54,563 bases of DNA from Pedosphaera sp. (GTDB taxonomy: Bacteria; Verrucomicrobiota; Verrucomicrobiia; Limisphaerales; Pedosphaeraceae): positions 1 to 54,563 of the forward strand of contig JAQGPC010000312.1 of assembly GCA_028293285.1 (NCBI GenBank), in the 5' to 3' direction. Each line of letters starts with the position of its first letter. Within the stretch, counting starts at the first letter, position 1. The notes beneath the pieces were generated by a model. The model was not told where the DNA came from. It ran no database searches and saw nothing but the letters and a program-made list of their open reading frames with translations. This document shows, piece by piece, positions 43,371 through 52,175 of the stretch. The position numbers were made by a program, and so were the translations under genes.

Positions 43371-44000
43371 CTAAGGTTTCCGCGATTTGGCAGAACCTTT
43401 ATGTATTGTCTTACCGGCAGCGGCGCCATCCAGAAAAAGTTGCACCACCCGCTCGGCCGTCCTGCGATCCAACGTACATTCCGGCATTAGCAGATGGCTT
43501 ATGACATAAACATTCATGGAACCATGGAATCCCGTTGCCAGTTCCTGGCTGTTAAACCGCCGATCCAGCATGCCCTCGGCCAGGCCTTGCTTGATTAGCG
43601 AATGCATAAACTCAAAACTGCGTTTGCACTTGCCGGTATAATCCAATTCCTTCGGCAATTCTTCCGCTGCGGCAAAAGCCGTGGCAAAAGCCACCCGCAT
43701 CAACTCCCGATGACCCAACGCATAATCAAACAACGCCGTTAGAATCTCCACCAACTGCTCTTTCAACGTATGCCCGCGCTTCACCGCTTCCTGCATGAGC
43801 CGATAGCGTTCATCATGCGCTGAGTCCACCAACGCCTGATACAAACCCACCTTGTTGGCAAAATAATAATACAACGTCGGCTTGGTGACCCGAGCGGCGT
43901 CCACGATGTCCTGCACCGAAGTGCCTGCGTAGCCGCGACTCGCAAATTTGCTGAGCGCAGCCGCAAGAATCTGTTGTTGGGTGGTGCCGTTCTTCTGCAT
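43371..44000 (-). CDS. TetR/AcrR family transcriptional regulator
   Basis: 209 residues. N-terminal helix-turn-helix (about 8-55): ILAAALSKFASRGYAGTSVQDIVDAARVTKPTLYYYFANK, the TetR signature. The C-terminal ligand/dimer domain is helical. It is the first gene of the efflux operon, and a perfect palindrome sits right before its ATG, so it most likely represses itself and the two pumps and is released by a pump substrate. Confidence 0.93.
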   Translation of the reverse strand: MQKNGTTQQQILAAALSKFASRGYAGTSVQDIVDAARVTKPTLYYYFANKVGLYQALVDSAHDERYRLMQEAVKRGHTLKEQLVEILTALFDYALGHRELMRVAFATAFAAAEELPKELDYTGKCKRSFEFMHSLIKQGLAEGMLDRRFNSQELATGFHGSMNVYVISHLLMPECTLDRRTAERVVQLFLDGAAAGKTIHKGSAKSRKP

Positions 44001-44002
44001 GA

Positions 44003-44020
44003 ACCTACCGAACGGTAGGT
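44003..44020. promoter_or_regulatory. Likely TetR operator
   Basis: ACCTACCG-AA-CGGTAGGT: perfect 8-bp arms, ending 2 bp before the tetR ATG. This is the usual size for AcrR-type operators. It also covers the Shine-Dalgarno position of tetR. A TTGACG box at 44041-44036 on the minus strand could be the -35 of the operon promoter. Confidence 0.7.
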
Positions 44021-44169
44021 AAAACTACCCAACCTCGTCAAACCTTATGTGGTAATTGGCAGGTGATCTATTTCCAGCTTTGGTGGTTGAAAGTCATCGG
44101 CTTCTTATCTAGTTTTAACCTTTCAGCGACGGCTCAAGACCGCTGAAAAGGGTTTGATATCTAACTGCT

Positions 44170-45336
44170 ATGAAAAAATGGTTCTCTTATTTTGTGCCGA
44201 CACTCGCAGTGGGACTGATTTTAAGTTTCACTGGTTGCAAAAAATCGGCGGAGGAAACGGCTGCCGATGGCAATACCATCAAGGTCGGTGAGTTTGCCTC
44301 TTTGACCGGCAAGGAAGCGGCTTTCGGAAATTCTTCTCATAAAGGCACCTTGCTGGCCATCGATGAAATTAATGCCCATGGTGGAGTGCTCGGAAAGAAG
44401 ATTGCCTTGGTTTATGAAGATAACCAGACCAAACCGGGCGAATCCGCCACCATCGTTCGGAAACTGATTTCACGCGACAAGGTGGTTGCCATCCTGGGGG
44501 AGGTTGCTTCCGGACGCTCTCTGGAAGCTGCGCCGATCTGCCAGCAAAATCAGATCCCGATGATTTCCCCCTCCTCCACCAACCCCAAAGTTACCGAAGT
44601 GGGAGATTATATCTTCCGGGTTTGTTTCACTGATCCATTTCAGGGAAAGCTGATCGCCAACTTTGCCAAACAGACCCTCAAAGCCACCAAGGTCGCCGTG
44701 TTGACCGACGTCGCCTCTCCTTACAGTGTGGGCCTTGCTACTTATTTCAAGGAGCCATTCACCGCAAATGGCGGGACCATTGTGGCCGACCAGAAATACA
44801 GCGGGGGCGACAAGGACTTTAAAGCCCAACTCACCGCCATCAAGGCAGCCAATCCCGATGCGATTTTTGTGCCGGGGTACTACACTGAGGCAGCATTAAT
44901 CACCCAGCAGGCCCGTCAATTAGGAATGAATCCTCCTTTTCCCCTCTTTGGTGGCGATGGTTGGGAAGCTCAAGAATTGATCCAGATTGGTGGAAAAGCC
45001 ATGGAAAACACTTATTACTCCACGCATTATTCTTCCGAAGCCGAATCCCCGATGGTCCAGGATTTCGTAAAAAAGTATAAGGCCAAGTTCAACGGTGAAA
45101 TACCTGATGCCATGGCCGCTCTGGGTTATGATTCCGCCATGGTCCTGGCGGACGCGATTAAACGCGCCGGCACAACGGATGGACCGAAACTGCGGGACGC
45201 CATCGCAACGACCAAGGATTACGTTGGAGTTACTGGTAAAACCACACTGGATGCCAATCGTAACGCCACCAAGGCTGCCGTCGTTATCACCGTCAAGGAC
45301 GGCAAGTTTAAGTACGTTGAAACCATCAATCCCTGA
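44170..45336 (+). CDS. ABC transporter substrate-binding lipoprotein, branched-chain amino acid type
   Basis: 388 residues. Lipoprotein signal ending LSFTGC (Cys23). A type I periplasmic-binding fold: IKVGEFASLTGKEAAFGNSS, AIDEINAHGGVLGKKI, EDNQTKPGESATIVRKLI, VAILGEVASGRSLEAAPI, MISPSSTNPKVTEVGDYIFR, VPGYYTEAALITQQ. These are the LivJ/LivK family markers. It captures the ligand in the periplasm for the LivHMGF transporter encoded next; leucine-type amino acids are likely, but amides or urea cannot be excluded. First gene of a five-gene operon, divergent from tetR. Confidence 0.93.
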   Translation: MKKWFSYFVPTLAVGLILSFTGCKKSAEETAADGNTIKVGEFASLTGKEAAFGNSSHKGTLLAIDEINAHGGVLGKKIALVYEDNQTKPGESATIVRKLISRDKVVAILGEVASGRSLEAAPICQQNQIPMISPSSTNPKVTEVGDYIFRVCFTDPFQGKLIANFAKQTLKATKVAVLTDVASPYSVGLATYFKEPFTANGGTIVADQKYSGGDKDFKAQLTAIKAANPDAIFVPGYYTEAALITQQARQLGMNPPFPLFGGDGWEAQELIQIGGKAMENTYYSTHYSSEAESPMVQDFVKKYKAKFNGEIPDAMAALGYDSAMVLADAIKRAGTTDGPKLRDAIATTKDYVGVTGKTTLDANRNATKAAVVITVKDGKFKYVETINP

Positions 45337-45340
45337 GTAG

Positions 45341-46234
45341 TTGACCGAATTCCTCCAACAACTCATCAATGGCCTGTCGCTGGGGGCCATTTACGCCCTC
45401 ATCGCGCTGGGATACACGATGGTGTACGGCGTGCTTCGGTTCATCAATTTTGCCCATAGCGATGTCTTCATGGTGGGTGCCTTCGCAGGCTACTACATCT
45501 CCAAACGCATTCCCCGCGAATCTTTGGGTGGTGGGTTGCTTGTCCTGGCCGGGGCGATGCTCATTTGTGCAATCCTGGGTATTGTCATCGAAAGATTGGC
45601 TTATCGCCCATTGCGAAGCCGCTCCAAATTGAACGTTCTCATCACAGCCATTGGCGTATCCCTGCTGTTGGAAAACGCCGGCCAGTTTTTCTTTGGCGCC
45701 AACCCCAAAGTGTTCCCCGCCCTGTTTCCAGTCAAAACGTTCACCTTTGGCAATGGCCTGGTAATGTCCAGTAATCAAATGGCTGTTTTCATTGTAGCCA
45801 TTATCCTGCTCGTCAGTCTTCAATTCATTGTTCGTAAGACCAAGATCGGCACGGCCATGCGCGCCGTTTCCTTTAATCCCACAGCCGCTTCGCTCGTGGG
45901 AATAAACAATGATGTTGTCATCTCTTTCACTTTCGGATTGGGTTCAGCCCTCGCGGCTGCCGGTGGCATCTTGTATGCACTGAACTATCCCTCTATTGAT
46001 CCTTTGATGGGCATTCTGCCGGGTCTCAAGGCATTCGTGGCCGCTGTCCTGGGAGGCATCGGTAATATCCCCGGGGCCGCATTGGGCGGCCTGCTGCTGG
46101 GCATTATCGAAACCTTCGTCAATGGCAGCCGCTTTTCCACCTATACTGATGCCATTGCTTTCGCCATTTTAATTTTGATCCTGCTATTCCGGCCAGCCGG
46201 CTTGCTGGGCAAATTGCAGGTGGAAAAAGTTTAA
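45341..46234 (+). CDS. livH: Branched-chain amino acid ABC permease LivH
   Basis: 297 residues with about eight TM helices. Family markers: LINGLSLGAIYALIALGYTMVYGVLRFINFAHSD near the start, and the cytoplasmic-loop EAA-like region KIGTAMRAVSFNPTAASLVGIN. The start is TTG at 45341, 4 bp after the binding-protein stop; the conserved N-terminus supports it. Forms the membrane channel with LivM. Confidence 0.93.
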   Translation: MTEFLQQLINGLSLGAIYALIALGYTMVYGVLRFINFAHSDVFMVGAFAGYYISKRIPRESLGGGLLVLAGAMLICAILGIVIERLAYRPLRSRSKLNVLITAIGVSLLLENAGQFFFGANPKVFPALFPVKTFTFGNGLVMSSNQMAVFIVAIILLVSLQFIVRKTKIGTAMRAVSFNPTAASLVGINNDVVISFTFGLGSALAAAGGILYALNYPSIDPLMGILPGLKAFVAAVLGGIGNIPGAALGGLLLGIIETFVNGSRFSTYTDAIAFAILILILLFRPAGLLGKLQVEKV

Positions 46235-46237
46235 CCC

Positions 46238-47215
46238 ATGCTCACCCGCTCACAACTGGTCCTGCTCACCGCAATTGCCTTGAGCGTGGTGGTGTCGCTC
46301 TTTTCCAACCAGATCGATCCTTACTATCTGCTGGTTATCATCAATGTTGGCATCAACGTCACCCTGGCAGTCAGTCTGAACCTGGTGAATGGCTATACCG
46401 GTCAGTTTTCCCTGGGGCACGCTGGTTTCATGGCCGTGGGAGCTTATACTGCCTCAGCTATAAGTCTTTTTGTTGGACCCAAGTTCTTTGCTGCTCTTGG
46501 CTCACACGGAACTCCTGCTGCGGGAGCCCTGTTCTTTCTGGCTTTGATTGTTGGCGGTCTGGTCGCCGCATTCGCTGGTTTGATTGTTGGCATCCCCTCG
46601 CTGCGGTTGAAGGGGGACTATCTCGCCATCGTGACCTTGGGTTTTGGAGAAATTATCCGCGTCATTTTTCGAAATATTGAATCCCTTGGCGGCGCGCTGG
46701 GGCTGAATGGCATTCCTCCTTATACCAACTTCTTTTGGACCTATGGTGTGGTTGCCATCACTGTTTACGTTGTTATCAGCATGGTTCACTCCACCTATGG
46801 ACGCGGGTTTTTGGCCGTACACGATGACGAAGTGGCCGCCGAAGCAATGGGCCTCAATACCACTCGCTATAAAATCATCGCCTTTGTGGTAGGCGCCTTC
46901 TTTGCGGGAATCGCTGGCGGATTGTTCTCACATTCCGTAACCTCAATTGACCCCCGGGGATTTGACTTTATCAGATCGATTGAAATCGTTGTCATGGTCA
47001 TCCTTGGTGGAATGGGCAATACCGTGGGAGTTATTCTCGCCGCAATATTGCTGACCCTGCTCCCTGAATTTCTCCGTCCCATTGCTGAATACCGAATGAT
47101 GATTTATTCGTTGCTATTGATTGTTCTGATGCTGACCCGCCCCCAAGGCTTGTTTACCATCCGGAAAAAACTCTCAGTGAGCGCGGGAGAAAAAGGTCCC
47201 ATGGCCAAGGCTTGA
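46238..47215 (+). CDS. livM: Branched-chain amino acid ABC permease LivM
   Basis: 325 residues, about ten TM helices. Markers: VSLNLVNGYTGQFSLGHAGFMAVGAYTAS, IPSLRLKGDYLAIVTLGFGEIIRV, and the loop AVHDDEVAAEAMGLNTTRYKIIAF. Starts 3 bp after livH. Partner of LivH. Confidence 0.93.
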   Translation: MLTRSQLVLLTAIALSVVVSLFSNQIDPYYLLVIINVGINVTLAVSLNLVNGYTGQFSLGHAGFMAVGAYTASAISLFVGPKFFAALGSHGTPAAGALFFLALIVGGLVAAFAGLIVGIPSLRLKGDYLAIVTLGFGEIIRVIFRNIESLGGALGLNGIPPYTNFFWTYGVVAITVYVVISMVHSTYGRGFLAVHDDEVAAEAMGLNTTRYKIIAFVVGAFFAGIAGGLFSHSVTSIDPRGFDFIRSIEIVVMVILGGMGNTVGVILAAILLTLLPEFLRPIAEYRMMIYSLLLIVLMLTRPQGLFTIRKKLSVSAGEKGPMAKA

Positions 47216-47237
47216 ATGGCTGGCTTTCTTAAGTGTG

Positions 47238-48029
47238 ATGTCGAACGAAAATTCACAATCCGCCTTGCTCAAAGTTGAGAATTGCACCATCCGCTTCGGC
47301 GGTTTGACGGCAGTGTCGGGCTTGAATCTCCAAATTGGTCCAAACGATTTGATGGGCCTCATCGGGCCGAATGGCGCGGGTAAAACCACTGTCTTCAATC
47401 TTATCACGGGGGTTTATCAACCCACCGAAGGTCAAATCTCATTCAATGGCCAGTCGCTCCTCCGGCAAAAGCCGTATCAAATCACCGCCCACGGCATCGC
47501 GCGCACTTTCCAGAACATCCGGCTGTTTCCCTCGCTCACGGTTTTCGATAATGTGCGCGTGGCCTTTCATCTGCATGTCAAAAGCGGGCTGGCACATGCT
47601 TTGACCCGTGGAAAGGTTTTCTTGAATGAGGAAAAGTCGATTGCGAATCAGGTCATGGAAATGCTGGAAATCTTTCGCCTGACCCGGTTGCGTGATGAAC
47701 CGGCCAAGAGCCTCCCCTACGGTGATCAGCGGCGACTGGAGATTGTGCGTGCCCTCGCTACGCGGCCCAGGCTTTTATTGCTCGACGAACCGGCCGCCGG
47801 AATGAATCCCACTGAGAAGGTCGAGTTGATGAAGCTGATTCAGTTCGTGAAGGGCAAATATAAAATTGCCGTGCTATTGGTCGAACATGACATGCAAGTA
47901 GTCATGGGAATTTGCCAGCGCATCGCCGTTCTCGATTATGGCGTGAAAATTGCCGAAGGGACTCCAACCGAGGTGCGCAAAGATCCAAAAGTCATCGAAG
48001 CCTATCTCGGAGAAGAAGTAAAAATCTGA
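47238..48029 (+). CDS. livG: Branched-chain amino acid ABC ATPase LivG
   Basis: 263 residues. Walker A GPNGAGKTT (43-51), LivG-type insertion with GIARTFQNIRLFPSLTVFDNV, signature region LPYGDQRRLEIVRAL (normally LSYG; Pro in place of Ser), Walker B LLLLDEPAAGMNP, and switch His in LLVEHDMQVVM. ATG 47238 chosen; a GTG at 47235 is directly in front. Drives transport with LivF. Confidence 0.93.
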   Translation: MSNENSQSALLKVENCTIRFGGLTAVSGLNLQIGPNDLMGLIGPNGAGKTTVFNLITGVYQPTEGQISFNGQSLLRQKPYQITAHGIARTFQNIRLFPSLTVFDNVRVAFHLHVKSGLAHALTRGKVFLNEEKSIANQVMEMLEIFRLTRLRDEPAKSLPYGDQRRLEIVRALATRPRLLLLDEPAAGMNPTEKVELMKLIQFVKGKYKIAVLLVEHDMQVVMGICQRIAVLDYGVKIAEGTPTEVRKDPKVIEAYLGEEVKI

Positions 48030-48035
48030 TTGGCC

Positions 48036-48746
48036 ATGCTTGAGATCAAAAATTTGAAGGTCAACTACGGCGCGATCACTGCGTTGCAGGGCATATCACT
48101 TGAAGTCAAACAGGGCGATATCGTCACGTTGATTGGCGCAAATGGAGCGGGCAAGACTACGACCTTGCGGGCAATCTCCGGTTTGTTGAAATTACAAAGT
48201 GGCGAGGTGCTTTATCAAGGCCGAAACATCGCCAATATGCCCGCCCATCAGATTGTCAAACTCGGCATGTCCCACGTTCCGGAAGGGCGCATGGTGTTTG
48301 CCAACCTGACAGTGCTGGAAAACCTGCAAATGGGCGCTTATCTCCGTAAAGACAAGAAGGGCATCCAACAGGAAATGGATTATGTCTTCAGCGTTTTTCC
48401 TCGCTTAAAGGAACGTCAAAAGCAGGTGGCGGGCACCCTCTCGGGCGGTGAGCAACAAATGTTGGCCATCGGCCGCGCATTGATGAGCAAACCCAAGTTC
48501 CTGATGCTCGACGAGCCTTCACTCGGCATTGCGCCCCTGCTCGTAAAAACTATTTTTGAAAAAATCGTGGAGATCAACAAGCAACAAGGCATTTCCATCC
48601 TCCTCGTGGAACAGAACGCCAATCTCGCTTTGGAAATCTCCCGTTACGGTTACGTTCTGGAAACCGGTCGCATCATCCTGCAAGACCAATCCGCCGCCCT
48701 TCGCCAAAATCCGCAAGTCAAAAGCGCCTATCTGGGCGGGGGTTAA
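48036..48746 (+). CDS. livF: Branched-chain amino acid ABC ATPase LivF
   Basis: 236 residues. Walker A GANGAGKTT, Q-loop region with HVPEGRMVFANLTVLENL, signature LSGGEQQMLAIGRAL, Walker B LMLDEPSLGIAP, switch region VEQNANLAL. The ATG at 48036 lies 6 bp after the livG stop; a TTG at 48030 abutting livG is possible. Last gene of the operon; no clear terminator follows. Confidence 0.93.
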   Translation: MLEIKNLKVNYGAITALQGISLEVKQGDIVTLIGANGAGKTTTLRAISGLLKLQSGEVLYQGRNIANMPAHQIVKLGMSHVPEGRMVFANLTVLENLQMGAYLRKDKKGIQQEMDYVFSVFPRLKERQKQVAGTLSGGEQQMLAIGRALMSKPKFLMLDEPSLGIAPLLVKTIFEKIVEINKQQGISILLVEQNANLALEISRYGYVLETGRIILQDQSAALRQNPQVKSAYLGGG

Positions 48747-48920
48747 ATTTTCACCTTCGCGTATTGCACCATTCTGCATGCTTTATCGCTCTCGCCGTTG
48801 GCATTGCGGGTATGATGCCCTTTTGCTGATGCCTGTGCCATCAAACGCACATTGACTCTCAAAGCCAGTTGAAGGTAAAACACATCCCTCAAGAGAAACG
48901 CCCCAAAATAATTATTACGA

Positions 48921-51900
48921 TTGAACAGGAGCACCAAATTTTTGGCTGTCGCATCCGGGCTGTACCTTTGGGCCACTGCCCTTTGTCCAGGCCAGATTAC
49001 CACCACAAACTTTTTCAATTGGGAAACGGCTCCCGTGCATCCGGTCGATTTAAGTCCGGATGGAACGAAATTGGCTGTCTGCAATCTGCCGGACAACCGG
49101 CTTGAAATTTTCGATGTTACTTCCGGAAAACTGCTCCCGTTGGGAAATATTCCAGTCGGTTTGGACCCGGTCACGGTTCGATTCAGGACCAGCACCGAAC
49201 TTTGGGTGGCTAATTACATTTCGGATTCCATCAGCATTGTGGATCTTCCATCCATGCGGGTGGTGAATAGCATCACTACTTCGAACGAGCCTTCAGACAT
49301 CGTTTTCGCAGGCACTCCGCAAAGAGCTTTCATTTCCTGCGGGCAGCCAAACCTGGTTCAGATCTTCAACACCTCAACCTTCCAAGTGGTGACCAATCTG
49401 GTAATTGATGGGAACCGGCCCCGGGCCATGGCGACGAGCCCGGATGGCTCAAAAGTCTATGTGGCCATTTTCGAGTCGGGCAATGCCTCCACAATTATCG
49501 GTACTGGAGTTTCACCATTGACTGCCCTGCCGCGGCCAAGCCCCATCAATTTCCCCAACGCGCCCTCAGGCGGACAAAACCCGCCGCCGAATAGCGGAAC
49601 CAACTTTAGTCCGGCCATCAGTTCGCTAACTTCCACCGCTGCACCGCCGCGCGTTGGTCTCATTGTAAAAAAGAACAGTGTAGGCAGGTGGATGGATGAC
49701 AACCTGGGAGATTGGACGGAGTTTATCCGGGGCACAAACGCTGCCTTCACCGGTCGGTTGCCAAACTGGGACATGCCGGACCATGACCTGGCCATCATCG
49801 ACGCAACGAACTTCGGCATCAATTACGCAAGCGGGCTGATGAACATTTGCATGGCCATTGCGGTAAATCCCGCTTCAGGGAAAATTAGCGTGGTGGGAAC
49901 GGATGCCATCAATAACGTCCGCTACCAACCGGTGTTGAATGGAGTTTTCATCCGGGTGAACCTCGCCCAGGTCGATCCCTTAAATCTGACCAATAACATC
50001 CTGGATTTAAATTCTCATCTCTCCTATCAAACGCCGCAAGTCTCGCAAGCTGAACGCGAGAAATCCATCGGCGACCCGCGCGCAATCGTCTGGAATTCCA
50101 ACGGCAGTCGCGGTTATGTGACCGGGCTTGGCTCGGACAATCTAATAATTATCGACGCGCAAGGACATCGTACCGGACTAAACCCCTCTATCAATTTAGG
50201 CCAAGGCCCGACCGGACTGGCATTGGATGAAAGTCGGCACCGGTTATTTGTTTACAATCGATTTGTCGGCAGTATTTCCACCGTGGACACGATCAGCGAG
50301 ACCGTAGTGGATACATTGCCGCTATTCGATCCCACGCCGCAGGTTATCAAAGTCGGACGGCCGCATCTTTATAACACCCACCAGACCTCCGGCCTGGGTC
50401 AGATCGCCTGTGGTTCCTGCCATGTGGATACACGGTTTGACCGGCTCGCCTGGGATTTAGGCGATCAGACCGAACCCTTCACGCTCATTAATTCAACCTT
50501 TAATTTCCTCAGCCCGCCGCCTGCCGTAACCAACAATTTCCATCCGATGAAAGGCCCGATGGTCACCCAGACCTTGCAGGATATAATAGGCCATGAGCCT
50601 TTTCATTGGCGCGGCGACAAGGAGGGCCTGGAGGAATTCAATGGCACCTTCACCAATCTTCAAGGAGCAGTGACCGCACTGACCACGAATGAAATGCAGG
50701 AATTCAAAAGCTTTCTGGCAACCGTTCGCTTCGCTCCAAATCCATTCCGCCAATTGGACAACTCACTCTCAACAAACCTGCCCCTGCCCGGCCACTTTGC
50801 CTTGGGTCGAGGCACGTTGACCAATGGCGCGCCTCTGCCAAATGGGAATGCCCAGTCCGGTCAGACTGCCTTTCGGCTTACCACCGCCACCGGTTGTATT
50901 ATTTGTCATACGCTTCCGACCGGCGTCGGCACCGACATGCGCTTTAATGGCTTTCAATGGCTGCAACTCCCCTTAAGCACCAATTCTTCCCATCACGCGG
51001 CAATGCTGCAACTGGAGCGATCTTCCAATCTGCCTTTCAAAATTCCCCAACTCCGAAACATGTTCGACAAAATGGGGATGGACCTCACCCGCACGACTAG
51101 CCGCGCCGGATTTGGTTTTTCTCACGATGGCAGCGTCGATTCGCTCACCCGCTTTGTGCAGGATAGTTTTGCCTTTACCAATGACCAGGCCACGGCGGAC
51201 ATGGTGGCATTTATGGTTTCTTTCAGCGGCTCAGATTTAATTCCCGGCTCTCTGACCGACCCTAATCGGTCGCCCGGGCTTGCCAGTCTGGATACTCAAG
51301 CAGGCGTCGGCCGGCAAATCACCATTAACAGTCCTGCTCAGGTTACTCTGATTGATACCATGGTCACCTTGGCGAATTCCAGTACGAGCCGCATTGATTT
51401 GGTGGTTAAAGGTTTGAAAGATGGGTTGTCGCGCGGTTGGTTCTTTGATCGAACCTCCGCAAAATTCCTTTCCGACCGGCAATCAGAAACCTTTACCGCT
51501 GTTGCATTGCGTGCCTTTGCCAGTGTGGGCAGCGAACAAACTTATACCTTGGTGCCCAGGGGCACGGGAAAACGAATTGGGATCGATCGGGATGCGGATG
51601 GCTATCTGGATCGCGATGAACTCGACTTTGGTTCAGATCCAGCCAATTCGCTCTCGCTGGCCACAAACACGCCCCCGCATCTCAGTTCCATGACCAATTT
51701 GATGGTGCTTAAAGGAAGATTGCTGACCTTAAACTTTACCGCTACGGATGCGGACATCCCCGCACAAACTTTGACTTTCAGTCTGGGCGCACCCGTGCCA
51801 CCCGGCGCCAGCATCAATTCCACCAATGGAATTTTTTTATGGGTTCCCTCCGGCCCTCCTGGAGCAACGACCAATTCCGTCACCATCATTGTTACCGACA

Positions 51901-52175
51901 ACGGAACACCAAATAAAAATGACACAAAAACATTCACGGTCACTGCAGTGGACTTGAATGTCAGTTCATTCAACGCAACCGCCAGTGGGACGACGCTCGG
52001 TTGGAGTTCCATTCCTGGACAAACCTATCGTCTGCAGTATAAGGCCAACTTGGAGGATCCTGTTTGGATTGACCTTTCTGGTGATGTAACTGCCACCGGA
52101 AACAATGCGTCGAAAACTGATTTGTCCACAGGCACGAATAGCACCAGGTTTTACCGCATTCTCGCGCTGCCATGA
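48921..52175 (+). CDS. Secreted beta-propeller / dihaem cytochrome c protein
   Basis: 1084 residues, exported. Signal peptide (1-25, ATALCPGQ). An N-terminal seven-bladed, YVTN-type propeller (about 30-470) includes HPVDLSPDGTKLAVCNLPDN and ATSPDGSKVYVAIFESGN. The cytochrome-peroxidase-like region has two haem sites: C497xxCH501 (ACGSCH) and C659xxCH663 (GCIICH). A Ca-binding-like DRDADGYLDRDELDFGSD (about 890) precedes a cadherin/Ig-like domain (about 915-1010) and the FN3-like tail ending STRFYRILALP. Probably an electron-transfer or surface redox protein. The start is TTG at 48921, giving a basic N-terminus MNRSTK; a TTG at 48942 behind AGGAG is an alternative. Its stop overlaps the next gene by 4 bp. 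Confidence 0.85.
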   Translation: MNRSTKFLAVASGLYLWATALCPGQITTTNFFNWETAPVHPVDLSPDGTKLAVCNLPDNRLEIFDVTSGKLLPLGNIPVGLDPVTVRFRTSTELWVANYISDSISIVDLPSMRVVNSITTSNEPSDIVFAGTPQRAFISCGQPNLVQIFNTSTFQVVTNLVIDGNRPRAMATSPDGSKVYVAIFESGNASTIIGTGVSPLTALPRPSPINFPNAPSGGQNPPPNSGTNFSPAISSLTSTAAPPRVGLIVKKNSVGRWMDDNLGDWTEFIRGTNAAFTGRLPNWDMPDHDLAIIDATNFGINYASGLMNICMAIAVNPASGKISVVGTDAINNVRYQPVLNGVFIRVNLAQVDPLNLTNNILDLNSHLSYQTPQVSQAEREKSIGDPRAIVWNSNGSRGYVTGLGSDNLIIIDAQGHRTGLNPSINLGQGPTGLALDESRHRLFVYNRFVGSISTVDTISETVVDTLPLFDPTPQVIKVGRPHLYNTHQTSGLGQIACGSCHVDTRFDRLAWDLGDQTEPFTLINSTFNFLSPPPAVTNNFHPMKGPMVTQTLQDIIGHEPFHWRGDKEGLEEFNGTFTNLQGAVTALTTNEMQEFKSFLATVRFAPNPFRQLDNSLSTNLPLPGHFALGRGTLTNGAPLPNGNAQSGQTAFRLTTATGCIICHTLPTGVGTDMRFNGFQWLQLPLSTNSSHHAAMLQLERSSNLPFKIPQLRNMFDKMGMDLTRTTSRAGFGFSHDGSVDSLTRFVQDSFAFTNDQATADMVAFMVSFSGSDLIPGSLTDPNRSPGLASLDTQAGVGRQITINSPAQVTLIDTMVTLANSSTSRIDLVVKGLKDGLSRGWFFDRTSAKFLSDRQSETFTAVALRAFASVGSEQTYTLVPRGTGKRIGIDRDADGYLDRDELDFGSDPANSLSLATNTPPHLSSMTNLMVLKGRLLTLNFTATDADIPAQTLTFSLGAPVPPGASINSTNGIFLWVPSGPPGATTNSVTIIVTDNGTPNKNDTKTFTVTAVDLNVSSFNATASGTTLGWSSIPGQTYRLQYKANLEDPVWIDLSGDVTATGNNASKTDLSTGTNSTRFYRILALP

